NCBI RefSeq assembly: GCF_000237995.1
Contig: NC_016605.1
Location: 1,364,001-1,428,000 of the forward strand
DNA: 64,000 nt
DNA from: Pediococcus claussenii ATCC BAA-344
GTDB taxonomy: Bacteria; Bacillota; Bacilli; Lactobacillales; Lactobacillaceae
Reading direction: 5' to 3'
The stretch's first letter is position 1. The number at the start of each line of letters is the position of its first letter. A program made the translations under genes and the position numbers. The notes beneath the pieces are model-generated. The model saw nothing but the letters and a program-made list of their open reading frames with translations. It was not told the origin of the DNA and did not search any database. Shown here piece after piece: positions 18,378 to 27,384 of this stretch.

Positions 18378-19643
18378 ATGGAAGAAATTGAAAAAGTTAT
18401 CATTGCAGGACTTGAATTACCTGGCTCTAATTTAGAATATCAAATGGATGAATTGGCATCCCTCGTAATTGCTAATAACATGGAGGTTGTCGATCGCATT
18501 CTCCAAAAATTAGATCGTCCAAACTCAGCCACATATTTTGGAAGCGGCAAACTGGAAGAAATAACCAATCTTGCAACTGCTCAAAAAGCTGATACAGTTG
18601 TTGTCAGTGAAGAACTATCACCCAGCCAGCTAAGTAACTTAGAAAAGGAAACTGGATTACACTTTCTCGACCGTACGGGTTTAATTTTAGAGATATTTGC
18701 TAATCGTGCTCATAGCCGTGAAGCTAAATTACAAGTCGAATTAGCTAAGTTAGAATATCAGTTACCACGTTTAAGGACCAGTTCAAGTCAGCGCTTAGAT
18801 CAACAAACAGCTGGCAATGCTGGGGGTGGCTATACGAACCGTGGAGCTGGTGAAACAAAACTGGAATTAAATCGCCGAACAATTCGCAACAAAATCGCAC
18901 ATATTAATAAAGAATTAAAAGAAATATCAACATCATCCGAAGTTCAACGCAAGCAGCGTGATAAAAAAGATATTCCTAGTGTTGCATTGGTGGGCTATAC
19001 TAACACCGGTAAGTCTACAACTATGAATGGTTTAGTTCGTATGTTTGGTAGAAGCGATGAAAAACAAGTTTTTGAAAAAAATATGCTTTTTGCAACTTTA
19101 GATACTAGTGTGCGTAAGCTTTCTTTTCCTGATCGAAAAGAGATTGTGCTAAGTGATACTGTCGGATTTGTAAGTCATCTTCCCCACCATTTGATTCAAG
19201 CCTTCCGTTCAACGTTAGCTGAAGCCGCTCAAGCGGACCTACTTGTTCAAGTCGTTGACCTATCTGACCCGCATTATCGAGAGATGATGACAACGACTGA
19301 GGAAACTTTACGAGAGATTGGTGTAACTGACGTGCCGATGGTTTATGCTTTTAATAAAGCAGATCTTGCCGGTGTCACCTATCCAACTCTTGACGGTACA
19401 CAGTTAACCTACTCGGCCCGACAAGTTCAATCGCTTGAAATGTTAACTTCCTTGATAAAAAAACAACTATTCAAGAATTATGTGGAGGCAACTTTTTTAA
19501 TCCCATTTTCAGAAGGACAAGTTGTTGATTTTTTGAACGGTAATGCCAATGTTAAAAACACAGAATACACTGAAAACGGCACTAAAATAACCGCTGAATT
19601 AAAACAACAAGATTACCAACGATTAGAAAATTATCTTTTATAG
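18378..19643 (+). CDS. hflX: ribosome-associated GTPase HflX
   Basis: This GTPase binds the 50S subunit and can split stalled ribosomes. An N-terminal HflX domain (residues 1-190, with TYFGSGKLEEI and the GAGETKLELNRR motif) precedes a G domain with G1 GYTNTGKST, G3 DTVGFVSHLP and G4 NKAD. I set the start at ATG 18378, because GGAGGAA lies 8 bases ahead and an in-frame TTG at 18357 would place that site inside the gene. The 421 residues are normal. It is a monocistronic unit with a shared terminator behind it. Confidence 0.94.
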   Translation: MEEIEKVIIAGLELPGSNLEYQMDELASLVIANNMEVVDRILQKLDRPNSATYFGSGKLEEITNLATAQKADTVVVSEELSPSQLSNLEKETGLHFLDRTGLILEIFANRAHSREAKLQVELAKLEYQLPRLRTSSSQRLDQQTAGNAGGGYTNRGAGETKLELNRRTIRNKIAHINKELKEISTSSEVQRKQRDKKDIPSVALVGYTNTGKSTTMNGLVRMFGRSDEKQVFEKNMLFATLDTSVRKLSFPDRKEIVLSDTVGFVSHLPHHLIQAFRSTLAEAAQADLLVQVVDLSDPHYREMMTTTEETLREIGVTDVPMVYAFNKADLAGVTYPTLDGTQLTYSARQVQSLEMLTSLIKKQLFKNYVEATFLIPFSEGQVVDFLNGNANVKNTEYTENGTKITAELKQQDYQRLENYLL

Positions 19644-19649
19644 CGCATT

Positions 19650-19711
19650 AAAAACGGCACAACAACTTGGGAGAGCAACCAATCTCCTTGAAAGTTGTTA
19701 TGCCGTTTTTT
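19650..19711. terminator. bidirectional terminator between hflX and the flavoreductase gene
   Basis: AAAAACGGCA at 19650-19659 pairs with TGCCGTTTTTT at 19701-19711, and an inner AACAACTT/AAGTTGTT stem extends it. It has A and T tracts on both sides, so it can serve both converging genes. The stop codon of the leftward gene overlaps its edge. Confidence 0.85.
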
Positions 19712-20993
19712 ACCAAATAAACTCCTCAAACAAAATGTGATCTGTTGGAATACCTTGATTAAGTAAAAAGTGTTTCCAATGACGTCCCAGCCCAAGTGGA
19801 CCTGAAATTAGATATAGCGTATTTTGAGAGCTCCGATTTGTATTCCAAATCTCGTCTTGTTTGAATCTTCCAGCTTGTATGTGAAGTTCAATATTAGGGT
19901 GTGACTTTTCAACCTTTTTTAGTTCCTCTAAAAAGATAAGGTTCTCTCTCTGATGAGCTGAATAATAAACCTTTATATTTTTATCGGCGTGTTTGCTTAC
20001 AATTGAAACCATTGGTACTATCCCAGATCCACCAGTAATCAAAGTTAAATTACTACTAGGATTCTCGTTAATCATGGCCGAAAAACGTCCGTATCCACCG
20101 TCAATTTGAACTACTTCATCCTTATCCAGGTCTTTTACCATTTTGCTAAAATCACCATCTCCCCTGATTGCCAACGTAATTATTCCATTATTATCAGGTG
20201 CCGATGATACCGAAAAAGGATGCAGTTCTTTCATTTTTTGAATATGAGGGAATTTAATAAATACAAAATCACCAGCATTAATGTTAAATTTTTGAGGTCT
20301 TGCAATTTTTACGCGAACTTGATAAAAATTTTTAGCAATTTCCTCAACTGATTGAACACGTCCATGGTGTAATAGCCTTGCATTCCGTAATTTATGGAAG
20401 CTATACGCAATTAAAGCAATGATACTGTATGCATCAAACAATAGTATAAAACCTGTCATGTGTGTTATATATGAAATTAGTTGAACATGAATAAATACGA
20501 GTATAACAGCCACAATATTTAGGCGATGCAGCCAAACCGATACTTCGTGTTTAAAGAACTTCTCAAACTGAATTTTTATCCAATTCAATAGTGGTATTCT
20601 GGTTGTCAACCAACCAGCAAGAAAAATTAGTGAATAACACATCACTGCAAAAAATAAGTCAAAGGCCCAATTGCCTGTATTCTTAATCCAGCCCGCAGAA
20701 CTTGTCTGCGTTTTATGAACATATGCTAACAAAATTGCAAGTATACTCAAAATACCATGAATAAAGTAGATACTGGGCAACCCAATTAAGCGATCTAGCC
20801 ATTTGGGGCGAGTACTCAGGTATATTGCCACCAAGAACCACACGTACGCAATTGCTCCCAGTTGTACTGCAAATTGCTCACTACTGTAAATTGTTGGCAA
20901 TTCGGTTCCAATCGTTTGAATTAATGGCAAGGGTACAACAAACAATAACACCAACCACACCAAACTTTTTACATAAGATATTTTCTTTATCAC
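19710..20993 (-). CDS. membrane flavoreductase (ferric reductase-like transmembrane domain plus FAD/NAD(P)H module)
   Basis: The N-terminal half has about six hydrophobic helices of the ferric-reductase-like family. The C-terminal half is a ferredoxin-NADP reductase module, with an HPFSVSSAP flavin-binding motif near residue 255 and a nucleotide loop LITGGSGIVPMVS near 321. Such proteins move electrons from NAD(P)H through FAD and often heme to an outside acceptor. I prefer GTG 20993, with TGAGG 9 bases upstream; ATG 21008 is also in frame but lacks a close ribosome binding site. It is the last gene of a leftward trio with ApbE and an FMN-binding protein. Confidence 0.82.
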   Translation of the reverse strand: MIKKISYVKSLVWLVLLFVVPLPLIQTIGTELPTIYSSEQFAVQLGAIAYVWFLVAIYLSTRPKWLDRLIGLPSIYFIHGILSILAILLAYVHKTQTSSAGWIKNTGNWAFDLFFAVMCYSLIFLAGWLTTRIPLLNWIKIQFEKFFKHEVSVWLHRLNIVAVILVFIHVQLISYITHMTGFILLFDAYSIIALIAYSFHKLRNARLLHHGRVQSVEEIAKNFYQVRVKIARPQKFNINAGDFVFIKFPHIQKMKELHPFSVSSAPDNNGIITLAIRGDGDFSKMVKDLDKDEVVQIDGGYGRFSAMINENPSSNLTLITGGSGIVPMVSIVSKHADKNIKVYYSAHQRENLIFLEELKKVEKSHPNIELHIQAGRFKQDEIWNTNRSSQNTLYLISGPLGLGRHWKHFLLNQGIPTDHILFEEFIW

Positions 20994-21049
20994 TAGTATC
21001 AACCTCATTAAAGAAATCTTAATTCCTGTTTTTGATCAACTGAAACACC

Positions 21050-21772
21050 TTAAAAGTTCTTTGTTTGTATTAGTTCTAAAAAAGGAGTCCTTCCGGCTGA
21101 AATTGCAGCTGTTGCGTAGATATCAGCTTGAATTAAAGAAGGAGCTATGATTGAAGCCTGAATTAGCTCTTCACCGGAACCTGTTCTTATGATATGTTCA
21201 CCACGTTTACTTGTACCAGAGGTTGCAATTGCTCCAGTCGGCATTTGGAAAACGGCTAAAGTTTTACTTGGATCGAGTGGATCCTCAATACCAATTTGCC
21301 ATTTAAAATCAGTTTCTGATTCTACTTCAAATTGCATATCTCCAGCGCCATTAATGGCCACTGCTTGTACTAAATGTTTTGAAACTAAGGGATGTAAAAA
21401 GCTATAAAAGGCCTTTTCAATCGCCCATCCCTTTACGAGACCTGTGGGATCATATACACCTTTTACGTGTGCATCAAAATACGCTTTTGTTTCACTAGTT
21501 GCGCTTTCAGCAATATTGTAAACTTCTTGGAATTCAGTGGTAAATTCAGGTAGCGTCAATTCTCGTCGTTGGAATTTTGAAACTAATGACATTTTTTTAA
21601 ATGGCGAGAAGTGCTCATCAATATGATTTAGATAAACTGTAATTTTTTTAATTAAATTTTCAAAAATAACTTTATTCGAAAAAAAATCAGTTGATAATGT
21701 AAAGCCCAGCTTCACTGTAAACGGCATTCCCATTGAGTTAATCACATATGACTTAAAAAACAAATCGCTCAT
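21050..21772 (-). CDS. ApbE-family FAD:protein FMN transferase
   Basis: The 240 residues show the ApbE core: YDPTGLVKGWAIEKA near residue 110, NGAGDMQ near 146, a GAIATSGTSKRGEH block near 183, and a metal-binding aspartate in SLIQADIYATAA near 220. The enzyme attaches FMN from FAD to a threonine of a target protein. It is shorter than typical ApbE (about 300 or more) and has no signal peptide or lipobox. Its obvious substrate is encoded 3 bases upstream. Confidence 0.88.
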   Translation of the reverse strand: MSDLFFKSYVINSMGMPFTVKLGFTLSTDFFSNKVIFENLIKKITVYLNHIDEHFSPFKKMSLVSKFQRRELTLPEFTTEFQEVYNIAESATSETKAYFDAHVKGVYDPTGLVKGWAIEKAFYSFLHPLVSKHLVQAVAINGAGDMQFEVESETDFKWQIGIEDPLDPSKTLAVFQMPTGAIATSGTSKRGEHIIRTGSGEELIQASIIAPSLIQADIYATAAISAGRTPFLELIQTKNF

Positions 21773-21775
21773 CTT

Positions 21776-22219
21776 CTATACCTCCGCCTTATTCATAGCA
21801 TTTTGAACTGACTTTGTAAATCCAGCGTACGTCTCACTTGCTCCAGACATTAATTGAATCTTCGCGTTTTGTTTCTTGATTACCTCAGCTTTATATACCG
21901 GTAGTGCTTGAGAATTTATCTGTTGATCGTGCGGATTAGAATTAGGATACTTAAGCACATTAACTTTAGTGATTTTGCCATTTGAAACAACGGCCTGAAC
22001 TTGCACATCTCCATTAGGCGTTGATATTGCACTTCCAGTGTAGACACCATTTTTATAATTTTTAGACGATGAAGATTTTGCAGATGCAACATTGGTGGAT
22101 GCTTGTGATTCTTGGATAGGTTGGCCCCTTAACCAATCCTTAATAATCAAGAAATATCCATCAATAACAATCGCAAACATCACAATTGTGGAGACTAATA
22201 AGCCAATTAACTTTCTCAA
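21776..22219 (-). CDS. membrane-anchored FMN-binding domain protein
   Basis: The 147-residue protein has one N-terminal transmembrane helix (residues 5-26), a Ser-rich linker (about 37-54) and an extracytoplasmic FMN_bind domain. The flavinylation motif is SGASET at residues 125-130, with T130 as the predicted site of covalent FMN attachment by ApbE. It is the first gene of the trio and would act as the external electron carrier. The fold and motif are seen directly; the final acceptor is unknown. Confidence 0.88.
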   Translation of the reverse strand: MRKLIGLLVSTIVMFAIVIDGYFLIIKDWLRGQPIQESQASTNVASAKSSSSKNYKNGVYTGSAISTPNGDVQVQAVVSNGKITKVNVLKYPNSNPHDQQINSQALPVYKAEVIKKQNAKIQLMSGASETYAGFTKSVQNAMNKAEV

Positions 22220-22338
22220 ATCATCACATCCCTACCTTAGAATGATTTTAGACTATCAAATAAGTTAGAATGACTCAAGAATAAACTTATAACTTTTAAT
22301 AAATACTTTTAAGAATTCTCTAAATTAGCCGAACACTT

Positions 22339-23067
22339 TTACCAAGGAACAATCCCATCACTATCCGAAAAAGTTCCATTTATATCGTTACTCTCCATGG
22401 TTGCCAGTTCAACTGTTCTTTGAACCCCTTCTTCAACCGTTTTGTTTCCGCCACCACCTGCGAACGTAGTATCTACCCATCCTGGATTAACTACATTGGC
22501 CGTGATATTCGTCTCTTTTAGTTCATTTGCCAAATCAATTGTGAACATATTTAAGGCGCTCTTTGAGGCTTGGTAACCCATCGCACTGTGTTGATAAATG
22601 CTTGTTGACGGATCAGAAGCCAAGGTTAACGAACCAACAGCACTTGAAATATTGATTATCTTTCCTGAGGTTGACTTTCTTAATAATGGCAAAAAATTTT
22701 GCGTAACCAAAATTGTTCCAAAAAAATTAACTTCAAAATCTTTTCTGATTGTACTAATTGGGAGTGTTGAAGGTTTTTCGTAATTATCTAAGGCAATTCC
22801 AGCATTATTAATTAAAATATCAAGATGCCCATGTCTCCCTTCAACTTCCTTTACAGCTTGTTCAACTGTTTGTTCATTTGTCACATCAATTGACACTAAT
22901 TCAGCACGTACACCCTGTGACCGCAACTGATCTAATACTTTTTGACTACCAGTAACATCGCGAACTCCTAACAAAATTAGTTGCCCTTTTTGCCCAAGCT
23001 CTTTGGCAATTTCCAACCCCATTCCACGATTAGCACCAGTTATTAATGTTATTTTTTGGTTTTCCAT
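22339..23067 (-). CDS. short-chain dehydrogenase/reductase
   Basis: The 242-residue SDR has the cofactor loop TGANRGMGLEIA (residues 10-21), NNAGIA near 88, the catalytic serine in ISSAVGS, and YQASK holding the Tyr and Lys. The substrate is unknown. It is transcribed away from a MerR-type regulator 150 bases off, an arrangement common for MerR proteins that control a neighbouring reductase. The second motif position and residue charges suggest NADP use, but this is weak. Confidence 0.88.
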   Translation of the reverse strand: MENQKITLITGANRGMGLEIAKELGQKGQLILLGVRDVTGSQKVLDQLRSQGVRAELVSIDVTNEQTVEQAVKEVEGRHGHLDILINNAGIALDNYEKPSTLPISTIRKDFEVNFFGTILVTQNFLPLLRKSTSGKIINISSAVGSLTLASDPSTSIYQHSAMGYQASKSALNMFTIDLANELKETNITANVVNPGWVDTTFAGGGGNKTVEEGVQRTVELATMESNDINGTFSDSDGIVPW

Positions 23068-23217
23068 AATTTTTCTTCCTTTCTAAAATAAAACAATAAA
23101 ACTCAAGTACTAGAATACACTCCTCTACCAACTAGAGGTCAATAAATAATATTTAAATGATAAAGATTTCAATTGTTATACTCAGTTAATAACTGAATTT
23201 AATTAGGAGGAATTCTC

Positions 23218-23595
23218 ATGGTGAATGATTCACTAATAACGATCGGTCAGCTTGCTAAGCAGTCTAATCTTTCTATTCGAACACTGCGATTCTACGAAGA
23301 TAAGGGAATTTTATCATCCATCCGTGACAGAAATAATAATCGACTTTATGATGATAACGCCCAGCATTGGGCTAATTTTGTAAAATACTTGAGAGATTCT
23401 GGTATGGGTCTTAATGATATTCAACACTATCATCAATTGATTTTGCAAGGAGATGCCACTGTTGCAGAGCGAATTGCTATTTTAGAGAATCAAAAGCAAA
23501 TTATTCATTCCGAAATTAAAGCAAAAGAAGAACAGATAAAACAAATTGACCATAAACTATCCAACTATCGCTCTGAAAAAAAAGGATATCTTTAA
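23218..23595 (+). CDS. MerR-family transcriptional regulator
   Basis: An N-terminal winged helix (ITIGQLAKQSNLSIRTLRFYEDKGIL, here cited by its position at residues 7-33) is followed by a coiled dimerisation helix at about 80-118. The 125 residues have no C-terminal sensor domain, like the small YhdM/AdhR-type regulators. A strong AGGAGG site precedes ATG 23218. It is divergent from the SDR gene and likely controls it. No metal-binding cysteine is present, which argues against a metal sensor. Confidence 0.88.
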   Translation: MVNDSLITIGQLAKQSNLSIRTLRFYEDKGILSSIRDRNNNRLYDDNAQHWANFVKYLRDSGMGLNDIQHYHQLILQGDATVAERIAILENQKQIIHSEIKAKEEQIKQIDHKLSNYRSEKKGYL

Positions 23596-23708
23596 TTTGT
23601 ACCATGTTAACTCTAATTATAACCACCGAAGTATGGGCATTTTTCTTGATATGTTTCCGACTTCAAACTACGGTTACTATGGAGAGAAATCAAGGAGGCA
23701 ATTTCGAT

Positions 23709-24392
23709 ATGAATACGGAAATTGACTGGATCTTACGATTATTATTAGCTGCAGTTTGTGGTGGCTTAATTGGTTATGAGCGGTCTCGTCAACAAAAATC
23801 GGCTGGAATTCGAACTCACATGCTTGTGATCGTTGGAGCAGCGCTTGTCATGCTCGTTTCAAAATACGGATTTCAAGATATTTTATCTGCTCGAAGTATT
23901 GTATTGGATCCATCACGAATTGCGGCACAAATTGTTAGTGGTATTAGTTTTATTGGTGCAGGAACCATTCTAATCCATCGAACCCAAATAAGCGGGCTAA
24001 CAACTGCTGCTGGCGTGTGGGTCACAGCTGCTATTGGTATGAGCATTGGTGCTGGTATGTATCTTATAGGCATTTCAGCTACAATTTTCATCATCATCAT
24101 TCAATTTGTATTTCATGATGATTCCATTCTTAACATGATAATTCGAAACTCGCATATTCGATTTCAAATTGAAATTGATAGTAATAGTTTCAATAAATCG
24201 GCTTTAGAAAAGGCTCTCACAAATAATGGTGTAAACAAAACTTCTTTGCGTATCACTAGTGCAGACGCACAAACCATAAATCTTCAAATCGATGGTCTTA
24301 CACGAAATAAAAACGATCGAAACAAAATTATTTTAAGTTTATGCAAAATCGAAGGAGTTAATAAAGTACAGTCAGATTCTAGCTACAATTAA
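23709..24392 (+). CDS. MgtC/SapB-family membrane protein
   Basis: The 227-residue protein has four or five N-terminal helices carrying the family motif GGLIGYERSRQQKSAGIRTH (residues about 18-37), then GISFIGAGTI and GLTTAAGVWVTAAIGM. A C-terminal ACT-like domain of about 80 residues follows. The family is linked to magnesium limitation and virulence in some bacteria; its exact function here is unknown. I chose ATG 23709, with AAGGAGG upstream, over an in-frame start at 23604. It follows the MerR gene by 113 bases and could be co-transcribed. Confidence 0.88.
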   Translation: MNTEIDWILRLLLAAVCGGLIGYERSRQQKSAGIRTHMLVIVGAALVMLVSKYGFQDILSARSIVLDPSRIAAQIVSGISFIGAGTILIHRTQISGLTTAAGVWVTAAIGMSIGAGMYLIGISATIFIIIIQFVFHDDSILNMIIRNSHIRFQIEIDSNSFNKSALEKALTNNGVNKTSLRITSADAQTINLQIDGLTRNKNDRNKIILSLCKIEGVNKVQSDSSYN

Positions 24393-24408
24393 AAATTTAT
24401 TTAGGAAT

Positions 24409-24453
24409 AAAAAACGGATGAATCCCAATTTAAGAGAATCATTCGTTTTTTTT
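24409..24453. terminator. bidirectional terminator after the MgtC gene
   Basis: AAAAACGGATGA pairs with TCATTCGTTTTT (arms near 24410-24422 and 24438-24450, with one wobble and one mismatch), followed by a T run. It lies between the MgtC gene and the converging PTS gene. Confidence 0.75.
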
Positions 24454-24471
24454 GCATTATTTTACTAATAA

Positions 24472-25833
24472 TTATTTGTCATCTTGTGTTAGTTCTTCAC
24501 TTGCTTCTACACTAGCAACTCGTTCACTAATCTTCATGAATGGTAGATAGAAAAGAACCCCTAATCCAATGATTAATGCTTGTAATATTACAGAACGCCA
24601 ATCACCAGCAGTTGAAAGATATGGTCCAATCAATGGTGGTGTTGTCCAAGGAACTAGCACAACAGTTCGACTTACCCATCCAAGCGCCGTAGCAGTGTAC
24701 CCAATAATACTACTAATGGTTGGAAATAGTACAAATGGAATCATCATTGGTAAGTTAAACACAATTGGAAATCCAAATATCATTGGCTCATTAATATTAA
24801 ATAGCCCTGGAGCTAACGACAAACTTGCAACTTGTTTTGAAGATTTTATTTTACTAAAAATCAAGATTGCAATAATTAACGAAATTGTACCTCCAGATCC
24901 CCCGATCAACGTATAATTGCTAACGAAAGAAGTCGTAATAATGTTAGGAATATGTGCTGCATGGTGTGCATATGCTGTCATATTTTGATTCATATTTACT
25001 AAAACAAGTGGATCCATTAAAGTTCCCGAAATAACAGTTTGATGAATACCCAAGGTAAATAAGAAGTTTGCGACTGTATAGATTACACAGAAACCAACAA
25101 TATTTGTGTTAAACCCACGAAGTGGTTCTTGAATCCACGTCTTAATAAGATTAATTAAATCTGTATTGAAAAATCCTTGTAATAACGCTGCGATCACTGC
25201 AAATATCGACATTAAAATTAAAGCAGGAAGTAACACACTAAAGGAAGCACCAACAGCAGGTGGAATATTATCACCTAAATGGATTTGAAGATGCTTAAAG
25301 CTCGCGAGTTTCATAAAAATACTTGTAGCAACTAACCCTACAATAATTCCGCCAAACATCCCTTGGGTTCCTGTGTTAAGGTAACTTAATCCACCAGTAA
25401 CCGTCGCCATTTTTGCTCCTGCAGAGGCTACCGTTCCAAGTTGAACATTGCCCGGCATTAATATCATCAAACAAGCTAAGGACATTGCAGCAGCCGCAAT
25501 TGGGTTATTAAAATTTTTGTTTTTTGCTAATGTGTACCCGATCATTGGTGCAACTAGTAATCCAGCAACATTCAACGATCCATTAGTTATAGCATTCCCA
25601 AACACCTGAACTTTTGTTAAAGTATCCCCGTGAAATAACCAAGTAAAAACAGTATTGTTGAATAAAACACCTAAACCGGCAATTATAAATACTGGTAATA
25701 TGATTGCAAAGGCATCACGTAAAGACCTTAAATATACCCAATTACCGACTTTTACAGAAATCTCGGTGAATTTGGCAATAAATCCTGAATTTTCCAGCTT
25801 TTCACTTGTTGTCATTGGTTTATTTTGACTCAC
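24472..25833 (-). CDS. PTS system EIIC component, cellobiose/lactose type
   Basis: The 453-residue membrane protein matches the CelB-like EIIC family, with about ten hydrophobic helices. It has the GHQTVISGTLMDP-like segment around residue 255 (here GIHQTVISGTL) and the NINEPMIFGFPIVFNLPMMIPF motif near 340. It imports and phosphorylates a beta-glucoside together with EIIA and EIIB, which are not encoded nearby and must come from elsewhere. It follows the glycosidase gene by 26 bases and is the second gene of the unit. Confidence 0.9.
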   Translation of the reverse strand: MSQNKPMTTSEKLENSGFIAKFTEISVKVGNWVYLRSLRDAFAIILPVFIIAGLGVLFNNTVFTWLFHGDTLTKVQVFGNAITNGSLNVAGLLVAPMIGYTLAKNKNFNNPIAAAAMSLACLMILMPGNVQLGTVASAGAKMATVTGGLSYLNTGTQGMFGGIIVGLVATSIFMKLASFKHLQIHLGDNIPPAVGASFSVLLPALILMSIFAVIAALLQGFFNTDLINLIKTWIQEPLRGFNTNIVGFCVIYTVANFLFTLGIHQTVISGTLMDPLVLVNMNQNMTAYAHHAAHIPNIITTSFVSNYTLIGGSGGTISLIIAILIFSKIKSSKQVASLSLAPGLFNINEPMIFGFPIVFNLPMMIPFVLFPTISSIIGYTATALGWVSRTVVLVPWTTPPLIGPYLSTAGDWRSVILQALIIGLGVLFYLPFMKISERVASVEASEELTQDDK

Positions 25834-25858
25834 AACATCTCACCCTTTCTTTTTCTAA

Positions 25859-27225
25859 CTAATTTTGCTTAAGTTGATTAAGATAGTTTTTAAACCACCA
25901 GTAACTTTTTTTAGGAATTCTCTTCATATCACGTAAATCATGATTACCACGATTAACGTAAACCATCCCGTAGCGTTTCTCCATATTTCCTGATGAACTT
26001 GGGATATCTATTAACCCCCAGCCTAAGTATCCAATCACTGAGACACCATCTTCAAACATTGCATCCATCATTGCTTGAATATGTAACTGATGATATTGAA
26101 TTCGATAATCATCCTGAATCTCAGTTCCGTTATAGGTTTCCCGTACCCCAATTCCATTTTCAATAGGGAACATCGGAACCCCATACTGGTCATACACTTT
26201 TGTCAAAACGTCTCTAAACCCAAGCGGATCAATCGACCAACCCCATTCTGAAACTTTTAAAAACGGATTAGGTTTAAATCCAGCTTCCAAATAGTAATTA
26301 GGAAGTGTATTCTCTGGAACAATTGCACTACTAATCGTGGCACTTTGATAATAACTAAAGGCAATAAAATCACTTTTTACTTTACCAATAACTTCCTTAT
26401 CCTGTTCTTGAAAGTCCATATCAATATTATGATTTTTTACATATGTCATTACTTCATTAGAGTAATGACCATGTACAAAAACATCTAATAAATTATGATT
26501 TAAGAATTCATCAATCTGTCTTGCATAGAGAATATCTTTCGGTTGTGGTGAAACTGGGTAAACCTCGCTATAGGCTAACATCCCACCAATTTGACAGTTC
26601 GTATTCTCGTGAATGTAATTAGTAACTTGAGCATGCGCTAGCATTACATGGTGCGATATTTGATAAAGTTCACTATCAGTTTTATTTCCTTTTAAATAAC
26701 CCGCAATCTTAAAAGCCTCGGACGTTGAATATAGATTCTGCTCGTTAAATGTAATCCAATATTTTACCCGATCTCCAAAACGTTTAACCATTTCACGTCC
26801 GTATCGAGCAAAAGCATCAACAACGTGTCGATCTAAAAATCCGTTGTACTTCTGTGCCAAATTCAGTGGCATATCAAAATGGTACAAACAAATCATCGGT
26901 TGAATATTACGTTTTAACAGTTCATTAATGAATTGATCATAGTAAGCGATTCCCTCTTCATTAAAATCACCATCGCCCAGAGGATTAACTCGACTCCATG
27001 ATATTTGAAATCGGTAACTGTTTAACCCCATCTCTGCCATTAAATCAAAATCTTCTTGATAATGATGATAATTATCTATACCCACTTTCCAGTCAGAACT
27101 ATTTTCAGTCGCCTGGTATGTATCATAAACAGATTTTCCTTTTCCTCCTTCGTTATACCCCCCTTCTGTTTGCATACTAGAAACCGAATTCCCCCATAAA
27201 ATTCCTTTGGCATCTTTTTATCCAT
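25859..27225 (-). pseudogene. 6-phospho-beta-glucosidase (GH1) with an N-terminal frameshift
   Basis: The long frame (438 residues from an internal ATG at 27175) is GH1: acid/base Glu in ITFNEQN near residue 144, nucleophile Glu in FPIENG near 340, and the phosphate-binding tail near 400. GH1 proteins begin with a KEFLWGNSVSSMQTEG-type strand, and exactly this is encoded upstream from ATG 27225, which has a ribosome binding site, but in another frame. Adding one T to the run of four (AAAA at 27198-27201 on the plus strand) restores one continuous frame of about 455 codons. The gene therefore carries a one-base deletion or a sequencing error. An enzyme made from the internal ATG would lack the first beta strand. 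Confidence 0.8.
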
Positions 27226-27302
27226 CTTTTTTCCCCCTTTCATTTGAATACGCTTTTCATTATAATCTCGCTTTTTGAATTTGTAAACTCCTTTTATTTA
27301 AA

Positions 27303-27314
27303 AAAGTATATACT
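27303..27314. promoter_or_regulatory. palindromic operator AAGTATATACTT
   Basis: This is a perfect 12-base palindrome between the divergent glycosidase and GntR genes. A GTATATAC core is typical of HutC-subfamily GntR operators. It lies upstream of both genes and is the best candidate site for the adjacent regulator. Confidence 0.6.
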
Positions 27315-27343
27315 TATCAAATTGCTGAAATGACTTCTTAAGT

Positions 27344-27358
27344 GTACAATGTTTGTAC
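27344..27358. promoter_or_regulatory. palindrome GTACAATGTTTGTAC upstream of the GntR gene
   Basis: A perfect 6-base inverted repeat (GTACAA/TTGTAC) with a 3-base centre lies 26 bases before the regulator start. It may be a second, autoregulatory operator, about 42 bases from the AAGTATATACTT site. Confidence 0.45.
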
Positions 27359-27384
27359 TATCAATAATTTGGGGAGTTAAAGTC

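Noticed and set aside
23604-23708. N-terminal extension of the MgtC-family protein, or a magnesium riboswitch in this leader
   Set aside because: The strong AAGGAGG just before ATG 23709 decides the start. The leader of about 110 bases has only weak pairing and is too short for a known M-box.
27196-27205. Programmed -1 frameshift site in the GH1 gene
   Set aside because: The run is only four T and does not form a canonical XXXYYYZ slippery heptamer, and no stimulatory hairpin is evident. A plain deletion or sequencing error is simpler.
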